This document shows positions 12,446 through 22,995 of a stretch of DNA of 64,000 nucleotides, piece by piece. A model generated the notes under the pieces. It had not been told where the DNA came from. It saw only the letters and a program-made list of their open reading frames with translations, and searched no databases. Within the stretch, counting starts at the first letter, position 1. Every line of letters begins with the position of its first letter. The stretch is from positions 930,001 through 994,000 of the forward strand of contig JAGVVL010000018.1 in the NCBI GenBank assembly GCA_018287875.1, given 5' to 3'. Both the position numbers and the translations under genes were made by a program. The stretch is from Nigrospora sphaerica (Eukaryota; Ascomycota; Sordariomycetes; Amphisphaeriales; Apiosporaceae).

Positions 12446-15400
12446 ATGGCCGACCACATCTGCGGCTTCTACTGCCCAGGGCCCGCAGCGGCGCGGTACC
12501 GGCGGTCCTACATGCTGCAAACGGCGCTGGAGGCGCACACGACGATCGTTGCGTCGGTCGCGCGGACGACGCTCACGCAGACCTTTATCAACGGGGATGT
12601 GGTGGTCCCCGAGGCGCGGTACGCTTTCCCGCTGTACGAAGGCGTCAGCGTTGTGGGGTTTGAGTGCCGCGTGGACGCTGACCGCGTGATCCGGGGGCGT
12701 GTGCGGGAGCGGCAGGCGGCGCGGGCGGCCTACGACGCCGCCCAGGCCCGCGGCGAGACGGCTGGCCTGCTCGAGCCGCTGCCCAGCGACGCCGACGTCT
12801 TCACCACTACCGTCTGCAACGTGCCCGCCGGCGCCGAGCTCCGCGTCGTCGTGACCTACCTCGGCGAGCTCAAGCACGACGCCGAGGTCGACGGCCTCCG
12901 CTTCACCCTGCCCACCCGCCTCGCCCCGCGCTACGGCACCTACCCGGGCGAACTCCAGTCGAGGGCCACGGGCCGGGGAGGGCCGGCCGGCCTGCGCGTC
13001 GTCGTGGACATCGACCTGGCCGATTCCAACGCCCAGGTCACGTCGGTGCAGTCGCCGTCACACCAGACGGCCGTGACGCTGGGGCGGGTGTCAACGGCGC
13101 CGGCCGCCACCACCGCCCTCTCATTCCAGCGGGCCTCGGCGACACTGGCCCTGGGCACGGCCGAGCTGGACCGCGACTTCGTGCTTCTGGTGGCGGCGGC
13201 CCAGGCGGGGACGCCGAGCGCCGTGCTTGAGACACACCCTACCCTCGGCGGACAACGGGCCCTGATGGCGACGCTGGTGCCACGGTTTGCGCTGCCACCC
13301 GAGCCGCGACCCGAGGTCGTCTTCGTGTGCGACCGCAGCGGCAGCATGGCCGACAAGATGCCCGACCTGAAGGCGGCGCTGCGCCTGTTCGTCAAGGCCC
13401 TCACCCCCGGCGCGCGCTTCAACTTGTGCAGCTTCGGGTCATGCCACCGCTTCCTGTGGGAGCGGTCCGTGCCCTACACGCGCGAGAGCGCGGACGAGGC
13501 CCTCGCCCATGTCGAGGCTTTCGCCGCCGACTACGGCGGCACTGAGATGTTCGAGCCGCTCCGGGACACCTTCGCGCGCCGCCACGCCGACACCAACCTC
13601 GAGGTCTTCCTGCTCACCGACGGTGAGGTCTGGAGCCCTACCGAGCTTTTCAGAATGGTGCGCGAGAAGGTCGCCGCGAGCCGGGGCGCCGCCCGCCTCT
13701 TCACCCTCGGCATCGGCACCACCGTCAGCCACGCGCTGGTCGAGGGCCTGGCGCGCGCCGGCAACGGCTTCGCGCAGTCAATTAGCCGCTCCGAGGACAT
13801 GACGGTCAAGGTCGGCCGCATGCTCAAGGGCGCCACCTTCCCCCACATCAGCGACTATACTCTCGAGGTCCAATACAATGACGGGGACACGGACGACTAT
13901 GAGATGGTGGACGGGGCCGCCTCGGATAACGATGATGACAGCCCCGGTGTCGCTACCCCAGATTCAGAAGCCACTATGCAGGAAAAGGAGCCCGCGCCGC
14001 CTGCGGCGGCGCCCATCTCGCTCTTCGACCCGGCGGCCGATGTCGACGCGCCGGTCCTATCCGAGGCCGAGAAATGGGACGCCGGAACGCGGTTCGCGCA
14101 CCTGCCGGTGCTCGAGCCGCCCGCGGTCCTGCAGACGCCGTGCGCTATCCCGGCACTCTTCCCCTTCCACCGCACGACCGTCTACCTGCTGCTCTCGCCG
14201 ACGGCGGCGCCCCGACGGCGGCCCCGGGCCGTCGTGCTCCGCGGCATGTCGTGCCACGGGCCCCTCGAGCTCGTCATGCCCGTCGTAGCCCTGCCGGCGC
14301 CGGGGCAGACGATCCATCAGCTCGCAGCGCGCAGGGCGGTGACCGAGCTTGAGGAAGGCGGAGGCTGGGTGCGCGAGACGGCGGCGGCGGCCGTCGGCGA
14401 CGGGCCCGAGCTTGCTGAGCGCGAGGGCATCCGGCTGAGCGAGCGTTTCCAGGTCAGCAGCCGCTGGGCGTCGTTCGTGGCGGTCGAGGAGAAGGCAGAC
14501 GAGGCCGAGGCCGTCGCCGAACCCGCGATGCTCCCTCCGGAGAGATCTACGCTACCCCTAAGGGCGGCGGTACGCAAGTCTAAGATGCAGCAGATGCAGT
14601 CGTACCAAGTAAGTCCGGCTGTGCACCCCGATCATCAGGTGCTCCTACGGCAGATGTCGCCGATGCAGCAGAGGCTGCCGATGCAACAGATGCAACAGCA
14701 ACAGATGCAGATGCAGCAGAGGCTGCCGATGCAACAGATGCAACAGCAACAGATGCAGATGCAGCAGAGGCTGCCGATGCAACAGATGCAACAGCAACAG
14801 ATGCAGATGCAGCAGATGCAGAATATGCAGAATACGCAGAATATGCAGAATATGCAAAATATGCAGCAGATGCGGCAGATGCGGCTGGCGCAGATGCAGC
14901 AGAGGCCGCAGATGCAGCAGATGCAGCAGCCGGGAGGGCATGTTCACCAGGTGATGCCGCCGCCGTTGGTGCCAACGAGAAACCATGCCCTAACAGACTA
15001 TCAAATGCAGCTGATGCTTCTGGAGCAGCAGAACAAGAAAAGATTGACAATGGCGCGGCAAGATCGGGCTGATCTAGCCCCGTCGCCGCAGGCCCAGGAG
15101 GAGGCCATACGTCAGTCCCAGCAACGCGCCCAGCATGTTCTGCTGGGGTCTGGGATGCGGAACGCCGGGAGTTTCCACGAGATGGCCTCTGCCAGCCCGC
15201 TCAGGTCCAATGATGCGCTCCCCCAATATGACTTTGTGTGCCACCTAAACAATGGCAACAACGCTGCCGCCCTCCAGCTAGCCCAACCGCAGCAGGCCCA
15301 GCCGCAGCAAAACCAACAGCAAAACCAACAGCAGATGCAACAGCAGTCCCAGTCGCGGGCTCAGCAGCAGGCCCAACTGCTTCAAGCCCAGCAGGCTCAG

Positions 15401-16234
15401 CAGCAGGCCCAACTGCTGCAAGCCCAGCAGGCTCGGCAGCAGGCCCAACTGCTGCAAGCCCAGCAGGCTCAGCAACAACAGGCTCAGCAGCAGCACGCCC
15501 AACAGCAAGACGCCCTGGAGAACACCGAAGTGCAGCAGGCCCGGCAGCAGCAAATCCGACTGCAGGCCCAGCAACAGGCCCAGCAACAGGCCCAGCAACA
15601 GGCCCAGCAACAGGCCCAGCAACAGGCCCAGCAACAGGCCCAGCAACAGGCCCAGCAGCAGCAGGCCCAGTCACCGTCCGATTACGAATTCCGGATCCCG
15701 ACAGAAGACGTCTTCCGCATTGTCTGCGAATATCCCGGCCCTGGCCCCATCGACGACGTGCTTGAAGACTTTGACTTTGACGCCTTCCTGGCTGACGGCG
15801 ACAACGACAATGGCGGCATCCACACGGGCGACTCGGCCCCTCCCCCTCCCACCACCTCTACCTCTACATCTTCTACAACCGCCGTCCACGCCCCCGCACC
15901 CCCGACCACGACGCCCGCGGCCCAGCTGGAGACCATAGTGCGCCTTCAGGACTTCGATGGCTTCTGGTGCGCCGCCGACGCGCCGCGCCTCGCCGCCGCC
16001 CTGGGCTGGGACGCCGACTTTTTGACGCGCCGCCACGGCGAGGCCGCCGCCTCGACGCCGGCGCACGCCGACGCCGCCGCCACGGCCGCCGTCGTCGCCT
16101 GGCTGCGCACCCACCGCGCCGCCGACCGCGATGCCTGGGACCTGCTCGTCGACAAGGCCCTCGCCTGGCTGCGCGGCCGGGACCGCGCCGTGCTCGCCGC
16201 CCTCGACCTACTGTCCTTTGTGGGCCTCGCTTGA
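12446..16234 (+). CDS. VIT and von Willebrand factor A domain protein with Q/M-rich repeats
   Basis: An uninterrupted frame of 1,262 residues. Residues about 10-150 are a vault/inter-alpha-trypsin (VIT) domain (HTTIVASVARTTLTQTFING, then YAFPLYEGVSVVGFEC). Residues about 285-460 are a VWA domain with a complete MIDAS start, VVFVCDRSGSM, and the later TDGEVW strand. Residues about 712-1075 are a Gln/Met/Ala/Leu-rich tract made of tandem repeats. The last 100 residues (DFDGFWCAADAPRLAAALGW to AWDLLVDKALAWL) are a conserved tail seen in fungal VIT-VWA proteins. No signal peptide or membrane segment is visible, so it is probably intracellular. VIT-VWA proteins mediate metal-dependent protein contacts; the fungal role is not established. 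Its 3' end faces the coiled-coil gene. The tract also opens long spurious frames on the other strand. Confidence 0.9.
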   Translation: MADHICGFYCPGPAAARYRRSYMLQTALEAHTTIVASVARTTLTQTFINGDVVVPEARYAFPLYEGVSVVGFECRVDADRVIRGRVRERQAARAAYDAAQARGETAGLLEPLPSDADVFTTTVCNVPAGAELRVVVTYLGELKHDAEVDGLRFTLPTRLAPRYGTYPGELQSRATGRGGPAGLRVVVDIDLADSNAQVTSVQSPSHQTAVTLGRVSTAPAATTALSFQRASATLALGTAELDRDFVLLVAAAQAGTPSAVLETHPTLGGQRALMATLVPRFALPPEPRPEVVFVCDRSGSMADKMPDLKAALRLFVKALTPGARFNLCSFGSCHRFLWERSVPYTRESADEALAHVEAFAADYGGTEMFEPLRDTFARRHADTNLEVFLLTDGEVWSPTELFRMVREKVAASRGAARLFTLGIGTTVSHALVEGLARAGNGFAQSISRSEDMTVKVGRMLKGATFPHISDYTLEVQYNDGDTDDYEMVDGAASDNDDDSPGVATPDSEATMQEKEPAPPAAAPISLFDPAADVDAPVLSEAEKWDAGTRFAHLPVLEPPAVLQTPCAIPALFPFHRTTVYLLLSPTAAPRRRPRAVVLRGMSCHGPLELVMPVVALPAPGQTIHQLAARRAVTELEEGGGWVRETAAAAVGDGPELAEREGIRLSERFQVSSRWASFVAVEEKADEAEAVAEPAMLPPERSTLPLRAAVRKSKMQQMQSYQVSPAVHPDHQVLLRQMSPMQQRLPMQQMQQQQMQMQQRLPMQQMQQQQMQMQQRLPMQQMQQQQMQMQQMQNMQNTQNMQNMQNMQQMRQMRLAQMQQRPQMQQMQQPGGHVHQVMPPPLVPTRNHALTDYQMQLMLLEQQNKKRLTMARQDRADLAPSPQAQEEAIRQSQQRAQHVLLGSGMRNAGSFHEMASASPLRSNDALPQYDFVCHLNNGNNAAALQLAQPQQAQPQQNQQQNQQQMQQQSQSRAQQQAQLLQAQQAQQQAQLLQAQQARQQAQLLQAQQAQQQQAQQQHAQQQDALENTEVQQARQQQIRLQAQQQAQQQAQQQAQQQAQQQAQQQAQQQAQQQQAQSPSDYEFRIPTEDVFRIVCEYPGPGPIDDVLEDFDFDAFLADGDNDNGGIHTGDSAPPPPTTSTSTSSTTAVHAPAPPTTTPAAQLETIVRLQDFDGFWCAADAPRLAAALGWDADFLTRRHGEAAASTPAHADAAATAAVVAWLRTHRAADRDAWDLLVDKALAWLRGRDRAVLAALDLLSFVGLA
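14666..14809 (+). repeat. Three tandem 48-bp coding repeats
   Basis: Three near-identical 48-bp units encode QQRLPMQQMQQQQMQM each, inside the VIT-VWA gene. They are followed by degenerate cagaatatg/cagatg units to about 14900. The identity suggests recent unit duplication. Confidence 0.9.
15365..15472 (+). repeat. Three tandem 36-bp coding repeats
   Basis: Each unit encodes QQAQLLQAQQAQ or a one-residue variant (last residue R in the second unit). They lie in the Gln-rich part of the VIT-VWA protein. Confidence 0.9.
15564..15668 (+). repeat. 12-bp tandem repeat encoding QQAQ
   Basis: About eight nearly perfect units of caggcccagcaa encode alternating QQAQ. This array is prone to slippage and length polymorphism. 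Confidence 0.88.
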
Positions 16235-16911
16235 ATGGGGGGCCGGACGCTTTGTCCCCCGGTTTCGGGGGGAAAGAGGCTGGGAAGCAGGGTGGCGGCG
16301 AGGCCGGGCGTGAAAGTCGAGATACCTGATAATGCTGCACTGGTATGACTTGGATGGGAAGTTTTTCATGGAATCGGTTCTCATGGCTTGGAGTTATGGT
16401 GTTATTTTACCGGTTTTTGTTTGTTTGTATCACTTCGGCCGGTTTGGATTTGTTCACAAAACAGCAATCTCGATCTAGCATGTAACTAGACAGCAATTAA
16501 AGTCAAGCCAGAGCAACGGGAGATCGATCACTGGGGCTGAATACGGAAACTGACGGAAGAAAAGCTCGATTATGCATTGAGTTGCGAATAAATAGAATAA
16601 AGTCAATGCCCCGCGGTTCAACATACTGACCGCCTTGTGCGTCGTGGACTTGCAGCGCCATCTCGGCGCCAGTCTCCTTCTTATGGCCAGGGGTAGCTCA
16701 ATCGCGACAGCTTTGAGCAGCTGCGTTCATATTCCGTCATTCGTCAGACCCCTGATATGCTGCATTTCCCCCTATTTCAAACTCGGAAATAAAATTGGCT
16801 TCTCACAAACTCCTAAGACCATATGCGCAAAGGAAAGCATTATGACATGAATGGGGTTAGCAAATTTTCAGGTAGCGGTCATCCGCCAGGTACCTCAAGC
16901 GTACGCAACAA
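16235..16911. other. Convergent 3' intergenic region
   Basis: This lies between the 3' ends of the VIT-VWA gene (+) and the coiled-coil gene (-). It becomes AT-rich after 16400 and probably holds both poly(A) regions (for example aataaatagaataaa near 16587). I see no gene. Confidence 0.5.
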
Positions 16912-18123
16912 TTAGACCATTGTTGCGTCCGGGCCGATACCGCTGTCGCCGTCCTCGTCCCCGCTTCCGTTGCCCTGAGGTCTGGGTCTGGCATCAAGGT
17001 GGTCTGATCTCATGATGAGAGCCACTTCGGCTGCAACATCAGCGATTTTTTGGACTCCCTGTACTACGCGTTCCAACAACGAAGCCTGGGTTTTGAAGTT
17101 ATGCTCGGCGTGATTGACACCTTCGACTGTGGTGTCGTACTTCTGCATGCGACTGTCCAGCTTGTTCATGCACTCTCCCTGGGCGGCTATGGTGGTTTTG
17201 GCAACAGCCAAGTCAGCCTCGAGCGCCTTGATGCGCTTCTCCAAAATCGTAATATTCTGAACGGCTTCGTCGAAATCCCGGGGCACCTGTGCCTTGCGGA
17301 ACGCGTCAGGGGTCGTACTATTGGAAGGAGGCTGGTACTTGGCCTCGTCGTCATGGACATGCGGGTGCATGTGATTGAAGTGGCTGTGCTGGTTGAAGGA
17401 GGCTGGGTGCACGGGCTGGTGGTAGTGGCCATGTTTGGGCGGTGTGCTGAACATGTGGCCCTGGTAGGGGAAGGGCGACTCAGTATAAATTCGGTCTTCG
17501 ATGCTAGGCAGGACGTTCTGGTGGCTGTAAGGGTTGTACGGCGCGCCATAGCCTCTGCTCACCTGCGACAGGGGAGGGCCCATTGCTGCCACGGGTTGCA
17601 TAGAACTCAGAGCCGGATCCACAGGGCCGATGGGTGCAGTGGATGTTCCGGAAGAGGCGGTACTGCGAGCGGGACGGCTGCCGAGTTTCTCATTCTCCAT
17701 TCTTCCTATGAATCGGCTGATCTTGGAGTCAGCGTCGAGCCCTTTGTGGCGTCTGCAGAACATGTTAGTACTGGTAGTATGGTATGCAAAAGTCCACTTG
17801 AACGAGTAAGAGATGGGATAGAAGCCACAGGCTTGCCATTACGGGGGCCGGATCAAGGAAGAGGGGAGACGCAACCGGCGATTCATGACCTCCTCCTCAC
17901 ATGACGCGAGAATGGACTTGCGCTCCTCTTCGGAAGCCATCTTGTACGTTTCCGTGTTAAAGCGCTGTTTCCAGGCACGCGTGAGGGCTTTGGCGTCGGA
18001 AGCTTTGGCCTGTTCAACCTCCTTGGAGAATGGACTGAGACGAGCCTTGCGCTTGCGGGCACGGATGGTGTTGGGGTTGGTGGAGTACTCTTCTGGGAGT
18101 TTCTTTCGACGCCCAGCTGGCAT
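16912..18123 (-). CDS. Basic N-terminus, coiled-coil protein of unknown function
   Basis: Two exons, 18123-17843 and 17752-16912, give 373 residues. The intron has a GTAATG donor, a TACTAAC branch point and a CTGCAG acceptor, and both frame and phase fit. The N-terminus (MPAGRRKKLPEEY, then RARKRKARLSPFSKEVEQAK) is strongly basic and could be a nuclear localisation or DNA-contact region, but it is not a bZIP basic region. The middle is a His/Pro/Ser-rich disordered stretch. Residues about 245-345 form a coiled coil (ITILEKRIKALEADLAVAKT and following), and the tail is acidic. I do not recognise a named family; a chromatin- or transcription-related role is inference only. Confidence 0.75.
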
Positions 18124-19267
18124 TATGCAGGTGATGGCTCACCGAGGGACTCAACAGTGGAAAAGGTAGTGAACTGGTAACGAGTGCTCAAGGCGCGGTG
18201 AATGGAGTAAATAGCAGTGGCTGGAGTACTTTGGAGCCGATGGGAGAACGAAGTGGGATGAGAGGACGACGACGACACTGGGAAAACGAAATGGTCGGGC
18301 TGGTGAAAACGGGGCAACCTGGACGATACCTTGATTCCCCTTTGGGATGACGGTTTAGTGGCATTGGCATTCCGAAAATAAGGAAGGCATTGGGATAACT
18401 ATGGCATTCACGGTGACTGCCAGTGCTGGGTGAAATTTGTTTCGGGAAGCTCCTCTCAACGTGACCACCCCATAACAGGTGATCTTGCCAAGTTGTTGGC
18501 CGGGAAGGCGCAACGCAGGCGCTCAGCAGAGATCAAAAGCACCAAAGTGGTAGTGGTTACCCAAGTCGCCATCCGTCAATTTCAGTGAGGACCCGAGGCA
18601 TGGCCGACTGTCGGCTCATAGCCGTCTGGAATTCTCGAGACGATGCGGACTCGGGCATTAAGTAGAAGACAGCGTTGACCCAAGTTCACCATGGTTGCAT
18701 CATCCACTTACTTCTTGGCACCCTGCATTGCTTAGCATTTCCTGACCGAGGGGCGTGGTGGCGTCGTTGAGAAGGAGGGCGTATCTTTTGTTGATATGAC
18801 CAATAGAAGTGTTGAGCGGCTTGGGATGTTATAAGCGAGAAGCGGAATAAGTATCCCGCGTGCCTCCGCGATGTAATTCCAGTTTCAAAAGTGAGGTAAC
18901 TTGGTAAGAGATGTGCCTCCGCATGAATACGAAAGGTTTGTCGCTGCTTGCAACCAAAGTAATTTTTAAATATGGCCCTCCAGCTCACGGCTCGCAGCTG
19001 CTTTTGGCGGTCGGAGTGGAGCTTGTTTGTTGACGCGAGCTGTTTCCCGGTCTGTTGCTGGATGACGACGGTGCTTTCTTCGGGTCATTTAATCCATTTA
19101 TTAGGAACAGAGCGTTTGAAGACGGACCAACTAAGGGACTTTAAAAGCGTCGTTTTATTGTCAGCTAGAACGAGGAACTTGGGGAAGGTTCCTTGCAGTT
19201 CCGTCCTCAACCAGGTGAATTCACTCACGACCTAATGCGAAGCGCGGTTTTTACTCACGCTACAAAC
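18124..19267. other. Promoter-side spacer left of the Fot1 element
   Basis: The first 200 bases upstream of the coiled-coil gene form its probable promoter. The remainder has only short frames without motifs. It ends at the TA target site of the transposon. Confidence 0.45.
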
Positions 19268-19269
19268 TA

Positions 19270-19317
19270 ACGTAAGTGTCAATCGAGCTGCGCAGTCAAT
19301 CGAGCTGCGCACTTCCG
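19270..19317 (+). repeat. Left terminal inverted repeat of the Fot1-like element
   Basis: It begins acgtaagtgtcaatcgag and contains two tandem 16-bp sub-repeats. It pairs with 21081-21128. Confidence 0.95.
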
Positions 19318-19375
19318 AGCACCTTCGCGAAAAATCCATTAATTACTTAACCACAACGCCTTAAATCAATTCAAA

Positions 19376-21031
19376 TTAATCGGAATCGGACTCTCCGGAT
19401 GTCTTTATATCCATTTTACATGTTCGCGCATTATGCCCGGCCGTTCCGCAGATGCCACACCGTTGCGAGCGCGGTTCTGACCTTGTCGCCCGACCACTCC
19501 TCGTGCGCGTTTCCTCTCTTAACTGTATATCGACGTCTTTCTGATCCAAAAGATCTTGAGCCTCGCCAATACTAAGTGTTCCTCCTTCCTGTAGGCGAGA
19601 CCTTTTAGCTTTACGACGTTTCGCAAGGCTAGTGTTCGCCTCTCAAAGCGTTTTGTTCTCGGCCCGTAGGAGGGCGACCTCGTGCATTATCGCTATCGCA
19701 CCCTTCGCAAACTGGTCAACAGCCGATAAAATCGGTGTCGGAGAGCTTCCCTGATGCTAGCGGACTCGGTTTTTGATATAATCAGTCTGCGAAGTCGCTT
19801 GCGTTGGGTTGTGTGGCGTCTGAGAGGCCCATGGGGCACCTATTAACGGAAGGCTGCTAGACGGCGAAGGCGTTAATAACTTCACATCCAGCTTCGAGAG
19901 AACTCGTTCCGGTTCGAGAGGTACTAAACCGGCTCCAGCGAATCCAGCTTTCACGTTGTTAGGCGTGAAAACCTTAGTGTACGCGGCTTGGAAGGCAATA
20001 AGGAACTCGGCCTTAGTGATATAGTTAACGTGTGACTTCATAAAGGTTTCGATTTCACGGCTGTACGCCCGCTTTAACGGGCTAAAACACCCAACGTCGA
20101 GTGGCTGAAGGAGATGCGACGAGTGCGGAGGCATAGAGATACATATAATGTTCTTCTCTTTGTAGAAAGCCTGGAAGTCGGCCGAAACGTGGCTTTCGTG
20201 CCTGTCGATCACTAATAGACGATATCGGCTAGTGGCGCACGACGCGGTGTATTTTTCGAAATGCCGAATCCAGTCTAGGCCCGTCTCGTTATCAGTCCAT
20301 CCATTGGCGGTGGTTTTAATAACCCAGTCGCGTGGGAGGGTGCTGTCGGCGTACCAATTGGCAAGGTGGTAAGCGCCCTTCACAACGATGAACGGCGGGA
20401 CGCACCAACTATCCGAACAGACGCCCTGGATCACGGTAATCCATTCCCGATTACCAGGCTGGACCTTTTTTCGCTTTCCGTTACGATCGGCACCGGTCAC
20501 GACCATCGCGGACGTGATTTGGCCCATCATAAAGCCGGTCTCGTCGAAGTTATAGATGTCCTCGTCTTGAATGCCGTATTTCGCTTTCAGGTTCACAAAA
20601 AGCGCGAACCAGCCCGAGATCTTTTCAGGATCTTCGCAGAGGGCCCTCTGGTAGTCGTATGCACGCGAAAGACGCGTCCGGAGTTATGGTTGTCGCTTAA
20701 CGAAGTTCGCAGCCTAACGCGTTCCGACGCGTGACGCGTCACGCGACGCGGTGATAACATTCGCCATATCTTCCACATCATGCAGTCGCAGGGCAAACCC
20801 TCGCGAATCCAGGTCGAGTATGTATCGGACAAGCGTCGCCTCTTCTAACAGAGTTAGGCGACTCTTATTGTTATGTAGGTCCTTTCGGGCGCGTATTCCC
20901 TTCATTCTGGCGCGGATGGTTGATTCAGGGACTTGGAAGATAGATGCGGCACGGCGACAGGTCATTACGGGGTCATTTCGAATTGCCTGAACCGCCAGAA
21001 CAACCTGGGACTCTTTTGAACGTATTGGCAT
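19376..21031 (-). pseudogene. Fot1/pogo transposase with four nonsense codons
   Basis: One continuous reading frame of 552 codons runs from ATG 21031 to TAA 19376, interrupted by stops at 20714-20716 (TAG), 20684-20686 (TAA), 19757-19759 (TAG) and 19643-19645 (TGA). There is no frameshift. The N-terminus has helix-turn-helix segments (TCRRAASIFQVPESTIRARM and a CENP-B-like stretch). The catalytic core keeps all three acidic positions: YNFDETGFMMG, VIDRHESH and LLQPLDVGCF. The C-terminus ends in a zinc knuckle, CGICGTAGHNARTC, a feature of fungal pogo transposases. All four stops can be explained by single C:G to T:A transitions, the change made by RIP. The gene as it stands cannot make active enzyme. 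Confidence 0.92.
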
Positions 21032-21080
21032 GCTTTGTTGTGGAGAAATGCGCGTCTAAAGTAATCAATGTGGAATGTGG

Positions 21081-21128
21081 CGGAAGTGCGCAGCTCGATT
21101 GACTGCGCAGCTCGAGTGACACTTACGT
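21081..21128 (-). repeat. Right terminal inverted repeat of the Fot1-like element
   Basis: The reverse complement matches the left repeat over 48 bp with one mismatch (in the outer sub-repeat). TA follows immediately. Confidence 0.95.
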
Positions 21129-21130
21129 TA

Positions 21131-21838
21131 ACGCTTTCCCCACAAGTCAAAACACGTGTTCTGAGATATATCAAGTTCTCCTGCTTTTCCAAGTGTGATA
21201 AGTAACATAAAAACGCAGCCAGCCAGCAGGTACAACAGAGGCGCGAGCTACGGATGAAAAGAATCCCCGGCGTAGCGTCAGCCGCGAAGTAAACAGTGTC
21301 TGGAAAGACCGTTCATTACACGGGCGGCAACAGTTGCCATTACAAGATACGTTGCGTGGAGAAAGGATGCAGTCGTAGGTGCCCATGGGAGACAGTTGAC
21401 TGTCCCGCTTTGGGGAAAGTTGGATCCGACACCTGAGACGGGGGTTGCTTGGCATAGGGGTATTGAACACATGATGGCAAAGTACTAGCGTGGGGAAAAC
21501 AGCGAATACAAAATGGAACGGTACAGGAGCGTGAGGCAGAGAACCAATGCGGAAAGAGTAGCATGCTGTAGTCTGCCAGTGCCGTCGCAAATATAGTAAT
21601 TCAATGCTACTGAATGATCAAAACGAGACAACTATGCTGCATTGATTGACACAGGGGCAAGTGGTTTGCACTCCGAGTCGCTCTTTACACATACTCATGC
21701 GACAACACCAAGCCTCGGACCACACTTTGGAACACCCGAATCTACGCAGCAATTCTCGGAACAGCAGGGAAAGGCAAGGGAAATTTGACTAACAAAGAAG
21801 GTAACTACCAGAGAATAAGACACCGCAGGGGTACATAC
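21131..21838. other. Spacer right of the Fot1 element
   Basis: This holds the 3' flank of the SWIM-RING gene. Minus-strand frames such as 21171-21590 show no domain. I see no gene. Confidence 0.45.
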
Positions 21839-22995
21839 TCACTCATCCGTCATCCAGGTTGGATACTTCCGGCTTCGTCTGATGCGGCCTCCATAACTGT
21901 ACCCCCCAGGACGATAGAAGGTGCTGTAGGAGGACATATCTGCAAAAGAGGTGGTGTCAGCAAAGGTAAATAAAAAAAACCACGAGTGAAGAGTACCGTC
22001 GGAAACGTACCGCGCATGGTGCTGATGCCGAGTTGGTTGGCAACGTTGACGTAGCCCTCGGCGCCGACGACCCCCGTGTTGCGGATCCGCTTAACCATGT
22101 CATCGTCGCCCTGCCAGGGGCTGCGGCACATGGGGCAGGTGACGTGGTCGCGGGCGCCGGGCGACTGGCGCTTGGTGGCGGCCCACATGGCGAAGCACTC
22201 GCGGTGGATGTTGTTGCCGCAGGTGGCGCGGCAGAAGACGATGGCGTCATCGTCGCCGCCGCCGCCGCCGGTTACGAGCTCGCCGAAGCAGATGGGACAG
22301 TCGCCGCCGAGCGGCTTGCGCTTGGGGTCCTCGCCGTCGCCGGCCCCCGCCTCACCCGGGATGGGCGGCGCCCCAGCGAAGATCTCGCGGAGCTCCTCCG
22401 ACAGCAGCGCCAGCTGATATACGAGGTCATAGCGGGCGCCGAGCACGCGCGACAGCACGTACAGTACGTGCTTGCACTGGTTGCCCTGCCGGCTGTGCGG
22501 ACAGGTGCAGCTGGGCCGCTGGGCCACGTGAACCACGTAGATGTTGCCCGTCGACCCCGTCAGCTCAACAAACTCCTCAGGGCACTCGGCGGTGCCGCAG
22601 CGCGAGCGGCCCAACACGTAGAATCGCTGGCTAAGGGCGCGCTCGTAGACCGGGTGGAAGGTCTGAGGCGGCTTGGGCCGGAATTGGCGTAGCCGCTTCT
22701 CGCCCTCGACCTTCTTGGTCTTTTTGGCCGACGGCCCGTTTGCGGGGGCGGCATTGTCGTCATCGAGAACAATAGGGTTAGAGGATGACCCAGAGCGCCA
22801 GCTGCTGCTGCTGGCGCCGCCGGCGTCGTTGGGGACTGGGGCGGCGTGGGGATAGGGTGTGGAGGTCGAGGCGGAAGCCGTAGTGTGTCCGTAGGGCGAC
22901 GGCAACGAGGACGAACGCTGCTTGCGCTTTCCCAAGGCGCTGGAACTGCCGGCTGGTCCAGCCCCGTGGGTGGTCTTAGGTGTTGGAGCTCCCAT
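21839..22995 (-). CDS. SWIM and RING zinc-finger protein, probable E3 ubiquitin ligase
   Basis: Exons 22995-22011 and 21939-21839 encode 361 residues. The start is ATG 22995 (MGAPTPKTTHG); an in-frame GTG at 23019 is less likely. After a Ser/Pro-rich N-terminus and a basic stretch there is a SWIM zinc finger (CTCPHSRQGNQCKH, about residues 170-183) and a RING-type finger (CPICFGELV to VTCPMCRSPW, about 235-305) with CHC ligands in between (CRATCGNNIHRECFAMW). This order resembles MEX/ZSWIM2-type ubiquitin ligases. The intron has a GTACGT donor and TTTTGCAG acceptor. The C-terminus is a short Tyr/Arg tail ending at TGA 21839; because GTGAGT and GTATGT donor words overlap that stop, a further exon cannot be excluded. 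Confidence 0.88.

Larger units (their letters stand above)
19268..21130 (-). mobile_element. Fot1/pogo-type (Tc1/mariner superfamily) DNA transposon
   Basis: The element is 1,859 bp (19270-21128), flanked on both sides by TA, the target duplication of this superfamily. The ends are 48-bp terminal inverted repeats (19270-19317 and 21081-21128) that differ at one base. Each repeat contains two tandem copies of tcaatcgagctgcgca, probably the transposase-binding sites. One minus-strand transposase gene fills the interior. Size, TIR length and TA target match the Fot1 group of ascomycetes. Both ends are intact, so non-autonomous mobilisation remains conceivable, but the transposase carries four stops. 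Confidence 0.95.

Noticed and set aside
14580..15674. Long Ala/Ser- or Leu/Gly-rich frames on the minus strand
   Set aside because: They are mirror images of the CAG-type coding repeats of the VIT-VWA gene on the plus strand.
22033..22692. 219-codon plus-strand frame
   Set aside because: It is antisense to the SWIM-RING exon, which has clear zinc-finger motifs.
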